From Paraburkholderia aspalathi (GTDB lineage Bacteria; Pseudomonadota; Gammaproteobacteria; Burkholderiales; Burkholderiaceae), in contig NZ_FPBH01000008.1 of assembly GCF_900116445.1 (NCBI RefSeq), forward strand, positions 1-64,000: DNA of 64,000 nt, written 5' to 3'. Positions 38,921-54,000 of this stretch are shown piece after piece. The position numbers were made by a program, and so were the translations under genes. Positions within the stretch are counted from its first letter, which is position 1. The number at the start of each line of letters is the position of its first letter. The notes under the pieces were generated by a model. The model worked only from the letters and a program-made list of their open reading frames with translations, was not told the origin of the DNA and did no database searches.

Positions 38921-41118
38921 GGCGTATCAGGCTCCGAAGAAACGTTGGAAGCAGCAGGAACGGTGGCGCCGCGGCGCGCGCGGTCGACCGCCAGCAGGCG
39001 ATCGCTGAAGGTGCCGTCCTCGAACAATGCGTCGATGGGCAAGATCACGCGGCGGCGCCAGTTCGGATGCTCGTCGATCGAGCCGGGCAGATTCGGCTGC
39101 TCGACCAGTGCGAGCAAATCTTCGAGCGGGAAAGTGACGAGCGGCCCAGGCGTGGCGGCCACGAAGGCGAGCGCTTCATCCACGGGCGCCTTGTTGGGCG
39201 GTGGGGCATCCACGTGCGGCGCGGCGACGCCGGCTTGCTGAAACGCGCGCCATAACAGCGCGCGATCGGCGGCGCGTTCTTCCTGTGCCACTTCCTCCGC
39301 GTCGCGGCCATCGGCGCGCGCCATCGTCTGACCGATCCGGTTGCGCCACGTGATGTCGCTGCCGCGCCACCAGCCCGCCACGGTCGGCAGATCATGGGTC
39401 GTAGTGGTGCCGACAGCGTTGCGGTCCCATGCCTGCGGTGGCTTGAAACCCTTGCCGCCTTCCGCGCCTTCGAACCACAGCACGCGAATGCCGGAGAGAC
39501 CGTGCTCGTCGAGCCGCTCGCGAAAACCGGGCGGCACGGTGCCGAGATCTTCGCCGATCACGATCGCGCGATGCCGCCACGATTCGAGCGCGATCAGCCG
39601 CAGCAGGTCTTCGAGCGGATAGCGCAGATAGGCGCCGTTACGCGCGCTCTCGCCTTCGGGCACGAGCCACAGGCGCCGCAAACCGAGAATGTGGTCGATG
39701 CGGATACCGCCCGCATGCGCGAACGCCGCACGCAGCATGTCGATGAATGCGGAGAAGCCCTGCGTGCGCATCGCGCGTGGCGAGAAGGTGGTGAGCCCCC
39801 ACGCCTGGCCGGCCTGGTTGAACAGATCGGGCGGCGCGCCCACGGAAATGCCTTGCAGCATGTCGTCACGGTACGACCATGCATGGCTGCCGGCACTATC
39901 GCAGCCGACTGCGAGGTCGGCGATCAGGCCGACGGCCATCCCGGCGTCGCTCGCTGCATGCTGCGCGTGCGACAAGCCCTTGGCGGCGAGCCATTGCAGA
40001 AACAGATGAAAGTCGACTTCATGCCGATGCGTTTCGGCAAAGGCTTCAACTTCCGGACTGCGCGGATCGCGCAACGCCTCGGGCCAGTTGCGCCAGTGGC
40101 CATTGCCACCTTCCTGAGCCAACTGCACCGCCTGCAATGCTTCGAAACGCGCGTGGTCTTCGAGTGCACGGCCGGCACGTTCGCAGAAGCCATGAAATTC
40201 GAGCGCACGCGGCGTGTCGTGCGCGCGTTCCTGGATGCAGAAGTTCTCGTACAGCGCGCGCAAAACCTTCAGCTTTAACACGACCGCGTTCGGCCAATCG
40301 ATCAGAGGCAAATCTTCGAGTGCCGGCCATGCTTTGGTGGCCTGCGCGGCCTCGAGCGCGGCGCGCGCGGCGTCGGCGCCGAACACCGCGGCGGGGTCGA
40401 TATGCGTGACGTTCAGCCACAAACGCGACGACGGCGAATACGGACTGAAGCGATTCGGCTCGGCGCTGAACATCGCGTGAGTCGGACTGACGGCGAGCGC
40501 ATGCGCGCCACGCTTGGCGCTTTCAATCGCCATTTGCGCGAGGGCCGTATAGTCGCCGATGCCGCCATCGCCCGTGCGGCGCAAGCCGTATAACTGCGCA
40601 GCGATACCCCACAACGGCGGCGCTTGCGTCGAGGCGCCGTCGTGCAGCGTGTGCCAGGCATCGGCGACGGTATAGCAGCGTGACGGCGCCACGGCCAACG
40701 TCACGCGTTGTTCGTTGATGACCAGCGTGTGATAGCCGGGCTCGTCGATCGGCGCGAGCAACGCTTCTTCGCCTTTGGGCGCCGTGAAGCGGCCGTCGAT
40801 GATCGAGCCGCTTTCCAGTTCGATCCGGTAGTGACTGCCGGATTTGATCGCCGCGATCGGCAGTGCAATGCCGCGTTCAACCTCCGCGGTCATCAGCGGC
40901 GGCAGCTTGCGGCCGGATAGTTCGGCTTCGAGCGCGGCCGCGCTGTGCCGGATCTGCGTGGCGTTGCCGCACGGCAAGCCCATCCGGTCGAGCAGCACGG
41001 CGAGCGTGCTCTCGGGTACGTGTTGCGTCGTGTGGTGCGCGTCGCGCCACTCGACTTCAAAGCCGGCGCGCGTGGCAAGGGTCACGATCGTATCGTTTGG
41101 ACGGCGGGTTGCACTCAC
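38917..41118 (-). CDS. malQ: 4-alpha-glucanotransferase (amylomaltase)
   Basis: A 733-aa GH77 enzyme. The GTG at 41118 overlaps the treZ stop as GTGA and gives VSATRRPNDTIVTLATRAGF. A roughly 150-residue N-terminal domain precedes the barrel, which starts at WGIAAQLYGLRRTGDGGIGD. Catalytic motifs are GIRIDHILGLRRLW (nucleophile Asp), IGEDLGTVP (acid Glu) and TTTHDLPTVAGWW. It transfers alpha-1,4-glucan chains and lengthens short maltodextrins, so it may supply chains long enough for TreY or recycle the short remnants. Confidence 0.95.
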   Translation of the reverse strand: MSATRRPNDTIVTLATRAGFEVEWRDAHHTTQHVPESTLAVLLDRMGLPCGNATQIRHSAAALEAELSGRKLPPLMTAEVERGIALPIAAIKSGSHYRIELESGSIIDGRFTAPKGEEALLAPIDEPGYHTLVINEQRVTLAVAPSRCYTVADAWHTLHDGASTQAPPLWGIAAQLYGLRRTGDGGIGDYTALAQMAIESAKRGAHALAVSPTHAMFSAEPNRFSPYSPSSRLWLNVTHIDPAAVFGADAARAALEAAQATKAWPALEDLPLIDWPNAVVLKLKVLRALYENFCIQERAHDTPRALEFHGFCERAGRALEDHARFEALQAVQLAQEGGNGHWRNWPEALRDPRSPEVEAFAETHRHEVDFHLFLQWLAAKGLSHAQHAASDAGMAVGLIADLAVGCDSAGSHAWSYRDDMLQGISVGAPPDLFNQAGQAWGLTTFSPRAMRTQGFSAFIDMLRAAFAHAGGIRIDHILGLRRLWLVPEGESARNGAYLRYPLEDLLRLIALESWRHRAIVIGEDLGTVPPGFRERLDEHGLSGIRVLWFEGAEGGKGFKPPQAWDRNAVGTTTTHDLPTVAGWWRGSDITWRNRIGQTMARADGRDAEEVAQEERAADRALLWRAFQQAGVAAPHVDAPPPNKAPVDEALAFVAATPGPLVTFPLEDLLALVEQPNLPGSIDEHPNWRRRVILPIDALFEDGTFSDRLLAVDRARRGATVPAASNVSSEPDTP

Positions 41119-43034
41119 GCGTGGCGCTCCTGTTGGCCTGCGATGCGGGCATCGTGGCCGATGGCATAGTCGCTGACGTCGCCGGTCACCCACGCGACGA
41201 ACGCGAATGACGGCAACACCTTGGCGTCGATCTGCTCGCGCACGCGCGGCGGCGTTTCGAAAATCACTTTGCCGTTAGGCAGATCGGGGAACGCCACGTT
41301 TTCCTTCGAGAGATTCAACGCGATCGACAAGGTTTCGCCGTCGGCGAGTTTCCAGCGGGCGATCAGCGCATTGGCGTCGCCACCGTTTGCAGCGGTCAAC
41401 ACAGTCGAGCCGCACGCTTTGGCGTGTTTCAGGCGCGGCGTGATCAGCTTCGCCCGCACGGCGAGCGCGGATTTGTAGAAGTGCATCCACTCGAGACGGT
41501 CTTTTGTGTTGTCGTCCGCGGCCGGGCTTTGAACCGGCTCCGGCGGTGACGAGGCCGCAAAGGTCCGCACGTCGTTCGGATCGGGAATCTGCGCGCGACG
41601 CTTTTCATCGCTGAACGCCGAAAAGCGTGCGAATTCACGACGCCGCCCTTCGCGCACGGCGTCGGCGAGCTCGCCGGTGTAGTCGGTGAAAAACAGGAAC
41701 GGCTGGGTCGAGCCGTATTCCTCGTCCATGAACAGCATGGGGATATGCGGCGACAGCAGCAGTAAACCGGTGGCGGCGCGCAAGGCATCGTCCGACGTCA
41801 GCTTGCGCAGGCGCTCGCCGAATGCGCGATTGCCGATCTGATCGTGATTCTGCAAGAACATGACGAACGAAGTGGGCGACAGATGCCGGCTCGCTTCGCC
41901 ACGCGGCGCGCCGTCGTGAATCGGCGATGGGTCGCCTTGATACGCGAAGCCTTCTGACAACACGCGCGCAAGGCGCTGGATCGGCTGATCCTTGTACGCG
42001 TAGTAATAGCCCTCCGTTTCGCCTGTGAGCAGAACGTGCAGCGTATTGTGCGCGTCGTCGTTCCACTGCGCGTCGAAGTGCGTGTCCAGCAGGCTCGCGC
42101 TGTTGTGCTCGTTTTCCAGCACCAGATGCACATGCCGGCCGTGCTGCACTTTCGCGCGGATATGGTCGGACAATTCGCGCAGCCACGTGTGATTGTCGAT
42201 CGCATGCACCGCATCGAAACGCAGGCCGTCGAGACGATATTCGTTGATCCAGTAGACAGCGTTGTCGATGAAGAAATCACTCACTTCACTGCGTTCGAAA
42301 TCGATCGCGGGGCCCCACGGCGTGTGCGTGCCTTCACGGAAAAACGAGCGGGCGTATTGGTGCAGATAATTGCCGTCCGGTCCGAAGTGGTTATAGACCA
42401 CGTCGAGAAACACCATCAGACCGAGACCGTGCGCGGCATCGATCAGCGCTTTCAGTTCTTCGGGGCGGCCATACGCGGAATCGGGCGCATACGGCAGCAC
42501 GCCGTCGTAGCCCCAATTGTGCTTGCCGGGAAAGTCGTTCAACGGCATGAGTTCGATGGCCGTCACGCCGAGCGCGACCAGCGCGGGCAGACGTTTCTGC
42601 ACGCCCGCATAGCCGCCCATCGCGCCGACGTGCAACTCGTACAACACCGTTTCTTCCCACGGGCGACCATGCCAGTTCGTATGTTCCCAGTGGTAGGCGC
42701 GCGGGTCGATCACTTCGCTTGGGCCGTGCACGTCTTGCGGCTGGAAGCGTGACGCAGGATCAGGCACTGCCTCCCCGCCATCGAGCCGGAAGCGATATAG
42801 CGTGCCCGCGCCGCTCTCGACCGTCGTTTCGAACCAGCCGTTGCCGGCAGGCGTCATGTCGTGCGCGCCCTGGGCCGGTCCGTTTTCGATCTCCACCTGG
42901 ACCGTCTTGCACGAAGGCGCCCAGAAACGGAATCGCGTGCGCGGCTTCGCGCCCGTTGCGCCCAGCAACTGCGCGCTGAACGGCAGGCAATGCGCGTGAT
43001 GATGCGCGTGAGGATCAATCGGACTTTCGGACAT
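41115..43034 (-). CDS. treZ: Malto-oligosyltrehalose trehalohydrolase
   Basis: A 639-aa GH13 enzyme that cuts trehalose from maltooligosyltrehalose. An N-terminal beta domain (FWAPSCKTVQVEIENG) precedes the barrel. Motifs are VFLDVVYNHFGPDGNYL, GLRFDAVHAIDNHTW (nucleophile Asp), VHLVLENEHNSASLL (acid Glu) and LQNHDQIGNRAFGERL. LFMDEEYGSTQPFLFFTDY is the usual TreZ signature. It begins 29 bases after glgX, and its stop overlaps the malQ start. It completes the TreY/TreZ route. Confidence 0.96.
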   Translation of the reverse strand: MSESPIDPHAHHHAHCLPFSAQLLGATGAKPRTRFRFWAPSCKTVQVEIENGPAQGAHDMTPAGNGWFETTVESGAGTLYRFRLDGGEAVPDPASRFQPQDVHGPSEVIDPRAYHWEHTNWHGRPWEETVLYELHVGAMGGYAGVQKRLPALVALGVTAIELMPLNDFPGKHNWGYDGVLPYAPDSAYGRPEELKALIDAAHGLGLMVFLDVVYNHFGPDGNYLHQYARSFFREGTHTPWGPAIDFERSEVSDFFIDNAVYWINEYRLDGLRFDAVHAIDNHTWLRELSDHIRAKVQHGRHVHLVLENEHNSASLLDTHFDAQWNDDAHNTLHVLLTGETEGYYYAYKDQPIQRLARVLSEGFAYQGDPSPIHDGAPRGEASRHLSPTSFVMFLQNHDQIGNRAFGERLRKLTSDDALRAATGLLLLSPHIPMLFMDEEYGSTQPFLFFTDYTGELADAVREGRRREFARFSAFSDEKRRAQIPDPNDVRTFAASSPPEPVQSPAADDNTKDRLEWMHFYKSALAVRAKLITPRLKHAKACGSTVLTAANGGDANALIARWKLADGETLSIALNLSKENVAFPDLPNGKVIFETPPRVREQIDAKVLPSFAFVAWVTGDVSDYAIGHDARIAGQQERHA

Positions 43035-43063
43035 GATTCATCACCATTCGATATTGCTTTCGC

Positions 43064-45283
43064 CTACGTGGTCGGCGACGTATCGCCGCTCGGCGGATGC
43101 GCACCCGGATCAGGCGGCAGCGCGGTCAACAGCCGCGGCCCATGCTGCGCGCCGGCCTTCCAGCCCGCCTGCCAATCCGCTTCGCCGATAGGCTGCGCTG
43201 CCAGCATCACGAGGCTATGCGCGGCCACTTCCACCTCCGGCACCGCCAACCGATGCGGCGTGCTTTCCGGCTCAGCTGTATCTAGCAGCACGTGCCATTC
43301 CAGGTGTGGCGCGGGCGGTGTGAAACGCCGTGTTTCGTCCGCAGCATTGAGCATCATCAACAATACTTCCGTTTCGTCATTCAAGCCTGGACCCGCGCGC
43401 CGCAGTGTGAACGTGCGGCCTTCGGGGTCCTGCCAGGCTTCGATCGTGAGCGGATCGCCGTGTTCATCGAACCAGCCGACATCGAATAGGCCCGGCAACA
43501 CTTCGCGATCGCCGAACAGAAAGCGCGTTTCGCGCAGCAGGGGGTGCTGTTTGCGCAGCGCAATCACGCGCGCGACGAACGCGGTCATCTGACGGCCGTC
43601 GGGCGACTCCGCACGCTCCCAGTCAAGCCATGATAGTTCGTTATCCTGGCAGTACGCATTGTTGTTGCCGTTCTGCGTACGCAGCGACTCGTCGCCTGCC
43701 AGCACCATGGGTGTGCCGAGCGCCATCAGCAGCGTGGCGATCAGCGAGCGGGCCACGCGTTTGCGGGTTTCGAGGAGGACGGGATCGTCGGTCGGGCCCT
43801 CTACGCCCCAATTGCGACTGCAGTTTTCGTTGTGGCCGTCGTTGTTGTCTTCGCGATTGGCCTCGTTGTGCTTGTGCTCATACGCGGTGGTATCGGCTAG
43901 CGTAAAACCGTCATGCGACGTGACAAAGTTGACCGATGCCCACGGTTTCCTGAAGCGCCGGTTGAACAGATCGGCGGAACCAGTGAGACGCGCGGCAAGA
44001 TCGGGGCGCAAGCCCGCGTCACCGCGCCAGAAGCGGCGCACCGTGTCGCGGAAACGATCGTTCCATTCAGCGAAACCCGGCGGATGGTTGCCGAGTTGAT
44101 AACCGCCCGGGCCGATGTCCCATGGCTCGGAAATCAGCTTGCGTTGCGACAGGATCGGGTCCTGGCGTAATGCGTCGAAGAAGCCGGAGCCGGGATCAAA
44201 ACCATGCTGCTCACGGCCAAGCGTCACGCCGAGATCGAAACGGAAGCCGTCGATATTGAACTTCGTCGACCAGTAGCGCAGCGAATCCATCACCATCTGC
44301 AGCACGCGCGGATGCGGTAGGTTCAGGGTATTGCCGCAGCCGGTGTCGTTGATATGGTGGCGTTCGTCGCCTGGAATCAGGCGGTAGTAGCTCGCGTTGT
44401 CGAGGCCGCGCCATGAGACGGTCGGCCCCATCTCGTTGCCTTCGCAGGTGTGGTTGTAGACCACGTCGAGAATCACTTCAATGCCGGCCGCGTGCAACTG
44501 ACGCACGGCGATACGCATTTCATCGAGCCGGTGCGAACTCAGATACGACGGCTCCGGTGCAAAAAATGCCGCGGTGTTGTAACCCCAGTAGTTGCGCAGG
44601 CCGCGCTCCACCAGAAAGCGATCGTTCAGAAACGCATGCACGGGCAGCAATTCGACGGCGGTCACGCCGAGCTTCAGCAAATGCTCGATGAATTCCGGCG
44701 ACGCCAGCGCGGCAAACGTGCCACGCTCGTGCTGACGCAAATCGGGGCGCAGCATCGACACGCCGCGCACATGCGCTTCGTAGACGACGGTTTCGCCCCA
44801 CGGCACATTCGGGCGCTTGTCGTGCGACCAGTCGAAGGCTTCGTCGATCACGACGCACTTCGGCATGGCCGGCGCCGAATCGCGCCGGTCGATGGACAGG
44901 TCGGCACGATTCGAATGCACGCGATAACCGAATAGCGCGTCGGACCAGCGAAACTGCCCGACGAGTTTGCGCGCATACGGATCGAGCAATAGCTTGTGCG
45001 GATTGAAGCGATGTCCGTGCTGCGGCTGATAGGGCCCGTGTGCGCGAAAACCGTACGCGGTGCCGGGGTGCGCATTGGGCAAATAGCCGTGCCAGATTTC
45101 GTCGGTGCATTCCGGCAGCGTGAAGCGCCTGATTTCCTTGCGACCGGTGGGATCGAACAGGCAAAGCTCAATTTTCTGCGCATTTGCCGAGAACACTGCA
45201 AAGTTGACGCCGAGGCCATCCCAGCTGGCGCCGAGCGGATAGGGCGAGCCGGGCAGAAGCCGGTCGGGCATTGCATGCGACAT
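43064..45283 (-). CDS. glgX: Glycogen debranching enzyme
   Basis: A 739-aa GH13 isoamylase-type debranching enzyme. The ATG at 45283 has GGAAGGGG upstream. The CBM48-like N-terminus (PYPLGASWDGLGVNFAVFS) is followed by the catalytic motifs VILDVVYNHTCEGNE, NIDGFRFDLGVTLG (nucleophile Asp), LISEPWDIGPGGY (acid Glu) and VTSHDGFTLADT. It cuts alpha-1,6 branches, releasing linear chains for MalQ and TreY. It is separated from glgB by 102 bases with a strong hairpin. Confidence 0.95.
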   Translation of the reverse strand: MSHAMPDRLLPGSPYPLGASWDGLGVNFAVFSANAQKIELCLFDPTGRKEIRRFTLPECTDEIWHGYLPNAHPGTAYGFRAHGPYQPQHGHRFNPHKLLLDPYARKLVGQFRWSDALFGYRVHSNRADLSIDRRDSAPAMPKCVVIDEAFDWSHDKRPNVPWGETVVYEAHVRGVSMLRPDLRQHERGTFAALASPEFIEHLLKLGVTAVELLPVHAFLNDRFLVERGLRNYWGYNTAAFFAPEPSYLSSHRLDEMRIAVRQLHAAGIEVILDVVYNHTCEGNEMGPTVSWRGLDNASYYRLIPGDERHHINDTGCGNTLNLPHPRVLQMVMDSLRYWSTKFNIDGFRFDLGVTLGREQHGFDPGSGFFDALRQDPILSQRKLISEPWDIGPGGYQLGNHPPGFAEWNDRFRDTVRRFWRGDAGLRPDLAARLTGSADLFNRRFRKPWASVNFVTSHDGFTLADTTAYEHKHNEANREDNNDGHNENCSRNWGVEGPTDDPVLLETRKRVARSLIATLLMALGTPMVLAGDESLRTQNGNNNAYCQDNELSWLDWERAESPDGRQMTAFVARVIALRKQHPLLRETRFLFGDREVLPGLFDVGWFDEHGDPLTIEAWQDPEGRTFTLRRAGPGLNDETEVLLMMLNAADETRRFTPPAPHLEWHVLLDTAEPESTPHRLAVPEVEVAAHSLVMLAAQPIGEADWQAGWKAGAQHGPRLLTALPPDPGAHPPSGDTSPTT

Positions 45284-45334
45284 GATTCCCCTTCCTTGTT
45301 CTGTTTTATGAACGCTATCGTGGGACTTCATGCA

Positions 45335-45366
45335 ACGGGCGCGCGGCCTGGCCGCCGCGCGCCCGT
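45335..45366 (-). terminator. GC-rich hairpin between glgB and glgX
   Basis: ACGGGCGCGCGG pairs perfectly with CCGCGCGCCCGT over an 8-base loop, 19 bases after the glgB stop. There is no T-run, so it is probably an attenuating or mRNA-processing element that splits the operon into two halves. Confidence 0.5.
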
Positions 45367-45385
45367 CTTACAACTTTTCCATCAA

Positions 45386-47588
45386 TCAATCTGCGCGCAA
45401 AACGATCGTCGCCAAAGGTGGCAGCGTCAGCGCAGCGGAATGCGGCCAGCCGTGACTCGAGACGTTGTCGGTGTGGATCAGCCCGCCATTGCCCATGTTC
45501 GAGCCGCCGTACACGCCGGCATCCGTATTCAGCACTTCTGTCCAGCGGCCGCCGCGCGGCATCCCCATCCGGTAACCGACCCGCGGCACCGGCGTCATGT
45601 TGCACACCACCACCAGTTCGCGGCCTTCACCATCGGTGCGGCGGTAGGCATACACGCTGTTGCCGTTGTCGTCGCCGACCAGCCATTGGAAACCGCCCGG
45701 CTCGCTGTCGAGCCGATGCAGCGCAGGCTCCTCGCTATAAAGATGGTTCAGGTCGCGCACGAGCTTCTGCACGCCATGGTGGTTCGAATCGTCGAGCAGA
45801 TGCCAGTGTGGCGACGTGTCGTGGTTGAATTCGGCCAACTGGCCGAATTCGCCGCCCATGAACAGCAGCTTTTTGCCCGGATGCGTCCACATGAAGCCGA
45901 AGTACGCGCGCAGGTTGGCGAATTTCTGCCATCTGTCGCCGGGCATCTTGCCGAGCAGCGAGCCTTTGCCGTGCACCACCTCGTCGTGCGAGAGCGGCAG
46001 CACGAAGCGCTCGGAATACGCGTACACCATCCCGAAGGTCATCATGTGGTGATGGTATTGGCGGTAGACCGGGTCTTCTTCCATGTAGTGCAGCGTGTCG
46101 TGCATCCAGCCCATGTTCCACTTGAACTGGAAGCCGAGGCCGCCGTCTTCGAGGCGTGCGGTCACGCCCGGCCACGCGGTCGATTCCTCGGCGATCGTGA
46201 TCGCACCCGGCACGCCCGGCACATAGCCGACTTCATGATTCAGCCGCTTCAGAAATGCGATCGATTCGAGATTTTCGCGCCCGCCGTAGATGTTCGGCAC
46301 CCACTCGTCGGCGGCGCGCGAATAGTCGCGGTACAGCATCGAGGCGACCGCATCCACGCGCAGGCCGTCGACGTGATAGCGCTTTAGCCATGCAAGGCCC
46401 GATGCCACCAGGAACGCGCTCACCTCGTTGCGGCCCAGGTTGTAGATCATCGTGTTCCAGTCCTGGTGATAGCCTTCGCGCGGATCGGCGTGCTCGTAGA
46501 GCGGCGTGCCGTCGAAATCGATCAGGCCATGCGCGTCGTTCGGAAAGTGCGCCGGCACCCAGTCGAGAAGCACGCCCAAGCCGGCCGCGTGTGCCTTGTC
46601 GACGAACAGCGCGAACTGCTCGGGCTTGCCGAAGCGTGCCGACGGCGCAAACTGTCCGAGCGGCTGATAGCCCCACGAACCGCCGAACGGATGCTCGGCA
46701 ATCGGCATGAATTCCACGTGCGTGAAGCCCATGCTTTTCACGTACGGAATCAGCCGCTCGGCGAGTTCTTCCCATGTGAGCCCGCGCTGGCCCTCTTCGG
46801 CGACGCGCAGCCACGATTCGGCGTGTACTTCGTAGATCGAGATCGGCGCGCGTGGGGTTTGTTTGGCGGCGCGCGACTGAATCCAGTCGTGGTCGGTCCA
46901 TTCAAACTGTTCGATCTCGTCGACATGCGCGACCACCGATGCGGTGCCCGGCGGCAATTCCGTCTGCATCGCACACGGGTCGGCCTTGAGCGGCAACGGA
47001 TGGCCGTCACGAGCGAGCAATTCGTACTTGTAGCGCGTGCCCGGACCGACGCGCGGCACAAACAATTCCCACACGCCTGCCTGATGACGCAGCCGCATCG
47101 GATGACGGCGACCGTCCCATGAGTTGAAGTCGCCGACCACCGAGACGCGCCGCGCATTCGGCGCCCAGACGGCGAAGCGCACGCCCGGCACGCCGTCCAC
47201 TTCCATCGGGCGTGAGCCGAGGCATTCGAGCACGGCGTACGGATCGCCGCCGGCGAGACGGCCCAACGGCTCGTCGCCGAGAACGGGGCCGAACGAATAC
47301 GTGTCCTCGATTTCCTGGACGGTGCCATGCCAGTCGATGCGCAGGCGATAGGGCGCGGCAGACGTGATGCGGCCGGCAAACAGCCCCGGCCTGAGTTGCT
47401 CGAGTTCGCCGAGCGTTGCGCCGTTGGCGCGTGAAATCACGGTGACGTGCCTCGCGTTCGGCAACAGCGCGCGCACCACCGGACCCGCGTCTGTTTGATG
47501 CATGCCGAGCTGCGAGAAAGGATCGGGGTGACGCGCTTCAACGAGCGCGTCGATATCGAGTGGTTGGAGGCCTGCGGCCGGATCATGC

Positions 47589-47596
<8 letters not shown>
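45386..47596 (-). CDS. glgB: 1,4-alpha-glucan branching enzyme
   Basis: A 736-aa GH13/CBM48 enzyme. The ATG at 47596 overlaps the end of treS by eight bases; a longer frame upstream is not supported. The N-terminal carbohydrate module has [20 protein letters not shown]. Catalytic motifs are [33 protein letters not shown] (nucleophile Asp), [12 protein letters not shown] (acid Glu) and [16 protein letters not shown]. It adds alpha-1,6 branches to the glucan chains made by GlgE. Confidence 0.96.
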
Positions 47597-51043
<3,447 letters not shown>

Positions 51044-51047
<4 letters not shown>

Positions 51048-54000
51048 GTCGCACCTTCCGTAGGGGTTGGGTTGCCAGCGTCGTCTGCGTGATAGTCGCT
51101 GTCGGCATCATCGGGGCGTTCAGCGGGCAGGCCGCCGAGCGGCGCGATGCGCCAGATCGAAAACGGTTGGCCTGAACCGAGGCGGACGTGCTGCCAGCGG
51201 CCGTGCCATTCGAACCGCGCACCGGTCATCTGATCGGTCACTTCCAGTGCGCCATGGTCGTGCAGATTCCAGTGGTTGAAAGTGTCCCACGACAATTCGA
51301 TATCCGCGCCCTGTTCATTGAACGGATCGAGATTGATCGCGACCAGGATGACGTTGTCGCGTGCTTCGGTCGCTTTTTCAAAGAACAGGATGTTGTCGTT
51401 GTGCGCGGTGAGGAACGTAAGGCCGAGATGCGTTTGCAGCGCCGGGTTCGCGCGGCGAATCCGGTTCAACGCAGTGATCTCGCCGACGATGTTGCCGGGC
51501 CGGTTCCAGTCCCACGCGCGCAGTTGATACTTCTCGGAGTCGAGATATTCCTCGCTGTTCGGCAGCGCGGCGGCCTCGCACAATTCGAAACCGCTATACA
51601 CGCCCCACAAACCGGCGAGCGTGGAGGCCAAAGCCGCCCGAATAAGAAAGCCCGAACGCCCCGACGATTGCAAATGCCGCGGGTTGATGTCCGGCGTATT
51701 GACGAAGAAATTCGGCCGGTAGAAATCACGCGCGCCGGTTTGCGTGAGTTCGGTCATGTACTCGATAAAGTCGCGCTTCGACTCGCGCCACGTGAAATAC
51801 GTGTACGACTGCGAGAAGCCGATCTTGCCGAGGCGGTTCATCATGCGTGGCCGCGTGAAGGCTTCGGCGAGGAAGATCGTGTCGGGATAGCGCGAGCGCA
51901 CGTCGTCGATCACCCATTCCCAGAACGGCAGCGGCTTGGTATGCGGATTGTCCACACGGAAAATGTGCACGCCCGCCTGGATCCAGAACAGGAAGACGTC
52001 GCGCAGCGCGAGCCACAAGTCGGGCTTGGCGTCGTGCGCGTAGAAGTCGGGATTGACGATGTCCTGATACTTCTTGGGCGGATTTTCCGCGTAACGCAGC
52101 GTGCCGTCGGGGCGCCAGGCGAACCACGTTGGATGCTCCTTCAACCATGGGTGATCCGGCGAGCACTGGATCGCGAAGTCGAGCGCGATTTCGAGGCCGT
52201 GCGCGTGCGCGGCGGCCAGCATCTTCTTGAAGTCGTCGAGCGTGCCGAGTTCGGGATGCACGGCGGTGTGGCCGCCTTCGGCCCCACCGATCGCGTACGG
52301 GCTGCCGACATCGCCCGGCAGTGCGGTCAGCGTATTGTTGCGGCCTTTGCGATTGGCGACGCCGATTGGGTGGATCGGCGGGAAGTACAGCACGTCGAAA
52401 CCCATGTCGCGGATGCGCGGCAGTTTCGTGACGACGTCAGCGAAGGTGCCGTGACGCGATTCGTCGTCGCTCATCGAACGCGGGAAGATCTCGTACCAGC
52501 TTGCAAAGCCTGCCGCCGTGCGTTCGGCGTCGATCTTGTAGACGATCGGATCGCGGCTCAGGAACGGGCGGTGGCGCGCGGCGGTCATCGCCTTCGCGGT
52601 GGTCGGCGCGAGCAGCAGCGCGAGCTTCGTTTCGGCGTCCCCCTTCGTGAAGAGCTTGACGATATGTTCGAGCGGCTCAGTCACCGCGCCTTCTACGGTT
52701 TCCACTTCGGCGAGCACCAGGGCGAACAGATGCGTGGCTTCGTCGAGTTCGAGTTCGACGGTTTGGCCCGCCTTCAGTTTCTTCTGAATATGCTCGACCA
52801 GCGAGGCAAAGTCGTCGCGCCATGCGATCACGGTGAACTCGTGACGGCCCATGCGCTCGAGTGGAATGCGCGCTTTCCAGATATCGAGTCCGGCAGGCTG
52901 TGCGGGGCTCATCGGCGCTTCGTGCCAGGCGGTTTCGTCGGCGGCGCGCCAGACGACGGCGGCGGCGATCTTGTCGTGGCCTTCCGCGAAGATCGCGGCG
53001 GTGATTTCCGCGCGCTCGCCCACCGTGCGCTTGGCGGGGAAGCGTCCGTTATCGACCGAGGGCGTGACGCTCTCGATCGCCACGCGCGGTGCGTTGATCG
53101 CTTCGAGCACGGTCTTGCGGCCGCTGCGCTTGCTGTTCGACTTGTCGATCGGTGGCGCGAGACGGATCGGTTGATCGGCGGCCGCGCGGAACAGGCGCAC
53201 TGCACAGGGTGTGAGCGTGAACGGAGTCAATGCGGATGGCGTGGCTTTCCCGGGCGCGTCAAGCGGGACGAAGCGCGTGAAGTTGCCCGGTACGCCCGTG
53301 AGGAAGCGGGCTGGATCGACGCGCACCGGTGCACCGAGTTCGGGATTGATGGCGATCAGGATCGCTTCGCCGGCGTCGCGCAGATCGGGCGCGTCGGCGC
53401 GTAACAAAACGGCCGCGGGTGCGCCGGGCCCGCTCAGCGGACGCAATTCGCCGTTGGCGTGCAGCGTTTTCGTATTGCACACCACGTCGTTCACATGGCT
53501 GATCTGTTCCGAGAGATCGAATCGCTTCGACCGGCAGGCCAGCGCGAACTGCGCGGCGTCGCCGCGTGTCTGCGACATGGGCTCGGTGATGCCGTACTCG
53601 AAGCCCATCGGCATCATCCAGCCGGTGCCGGTCGAGGCCGACGCGAACAGCGCGCGGCGGTAGGCCCGCTCGACAATGGCGGAGTCGTGCGCATCGCTGA
53701 GATCGGCGGCGAGGCGGGTGCCGTAAGGCGCTTCGGGAAAGGCGATGGGGGCGGCGATGCGGGCGAGCGCGGCATGCTCTTCCACCATCCAGCTGGCGCG
53801 AAAGTCCCACCAGCGCACCGACGAAAACACGCTGTCGAAGCCCGCGCCTGCCAGGCCGAGCAGATCGCCACGCGCGAGACCCGGCGTCGCGGCGAGGAAA
53901 CGCACCTCAGGATGCTTGGCACGAACCGCGTCGCCGAGTTGCCGCCAAACCGCGGCGGGCACGCGATGCGGCGAATCGAACCGGAAGCCGCTGACACCGG

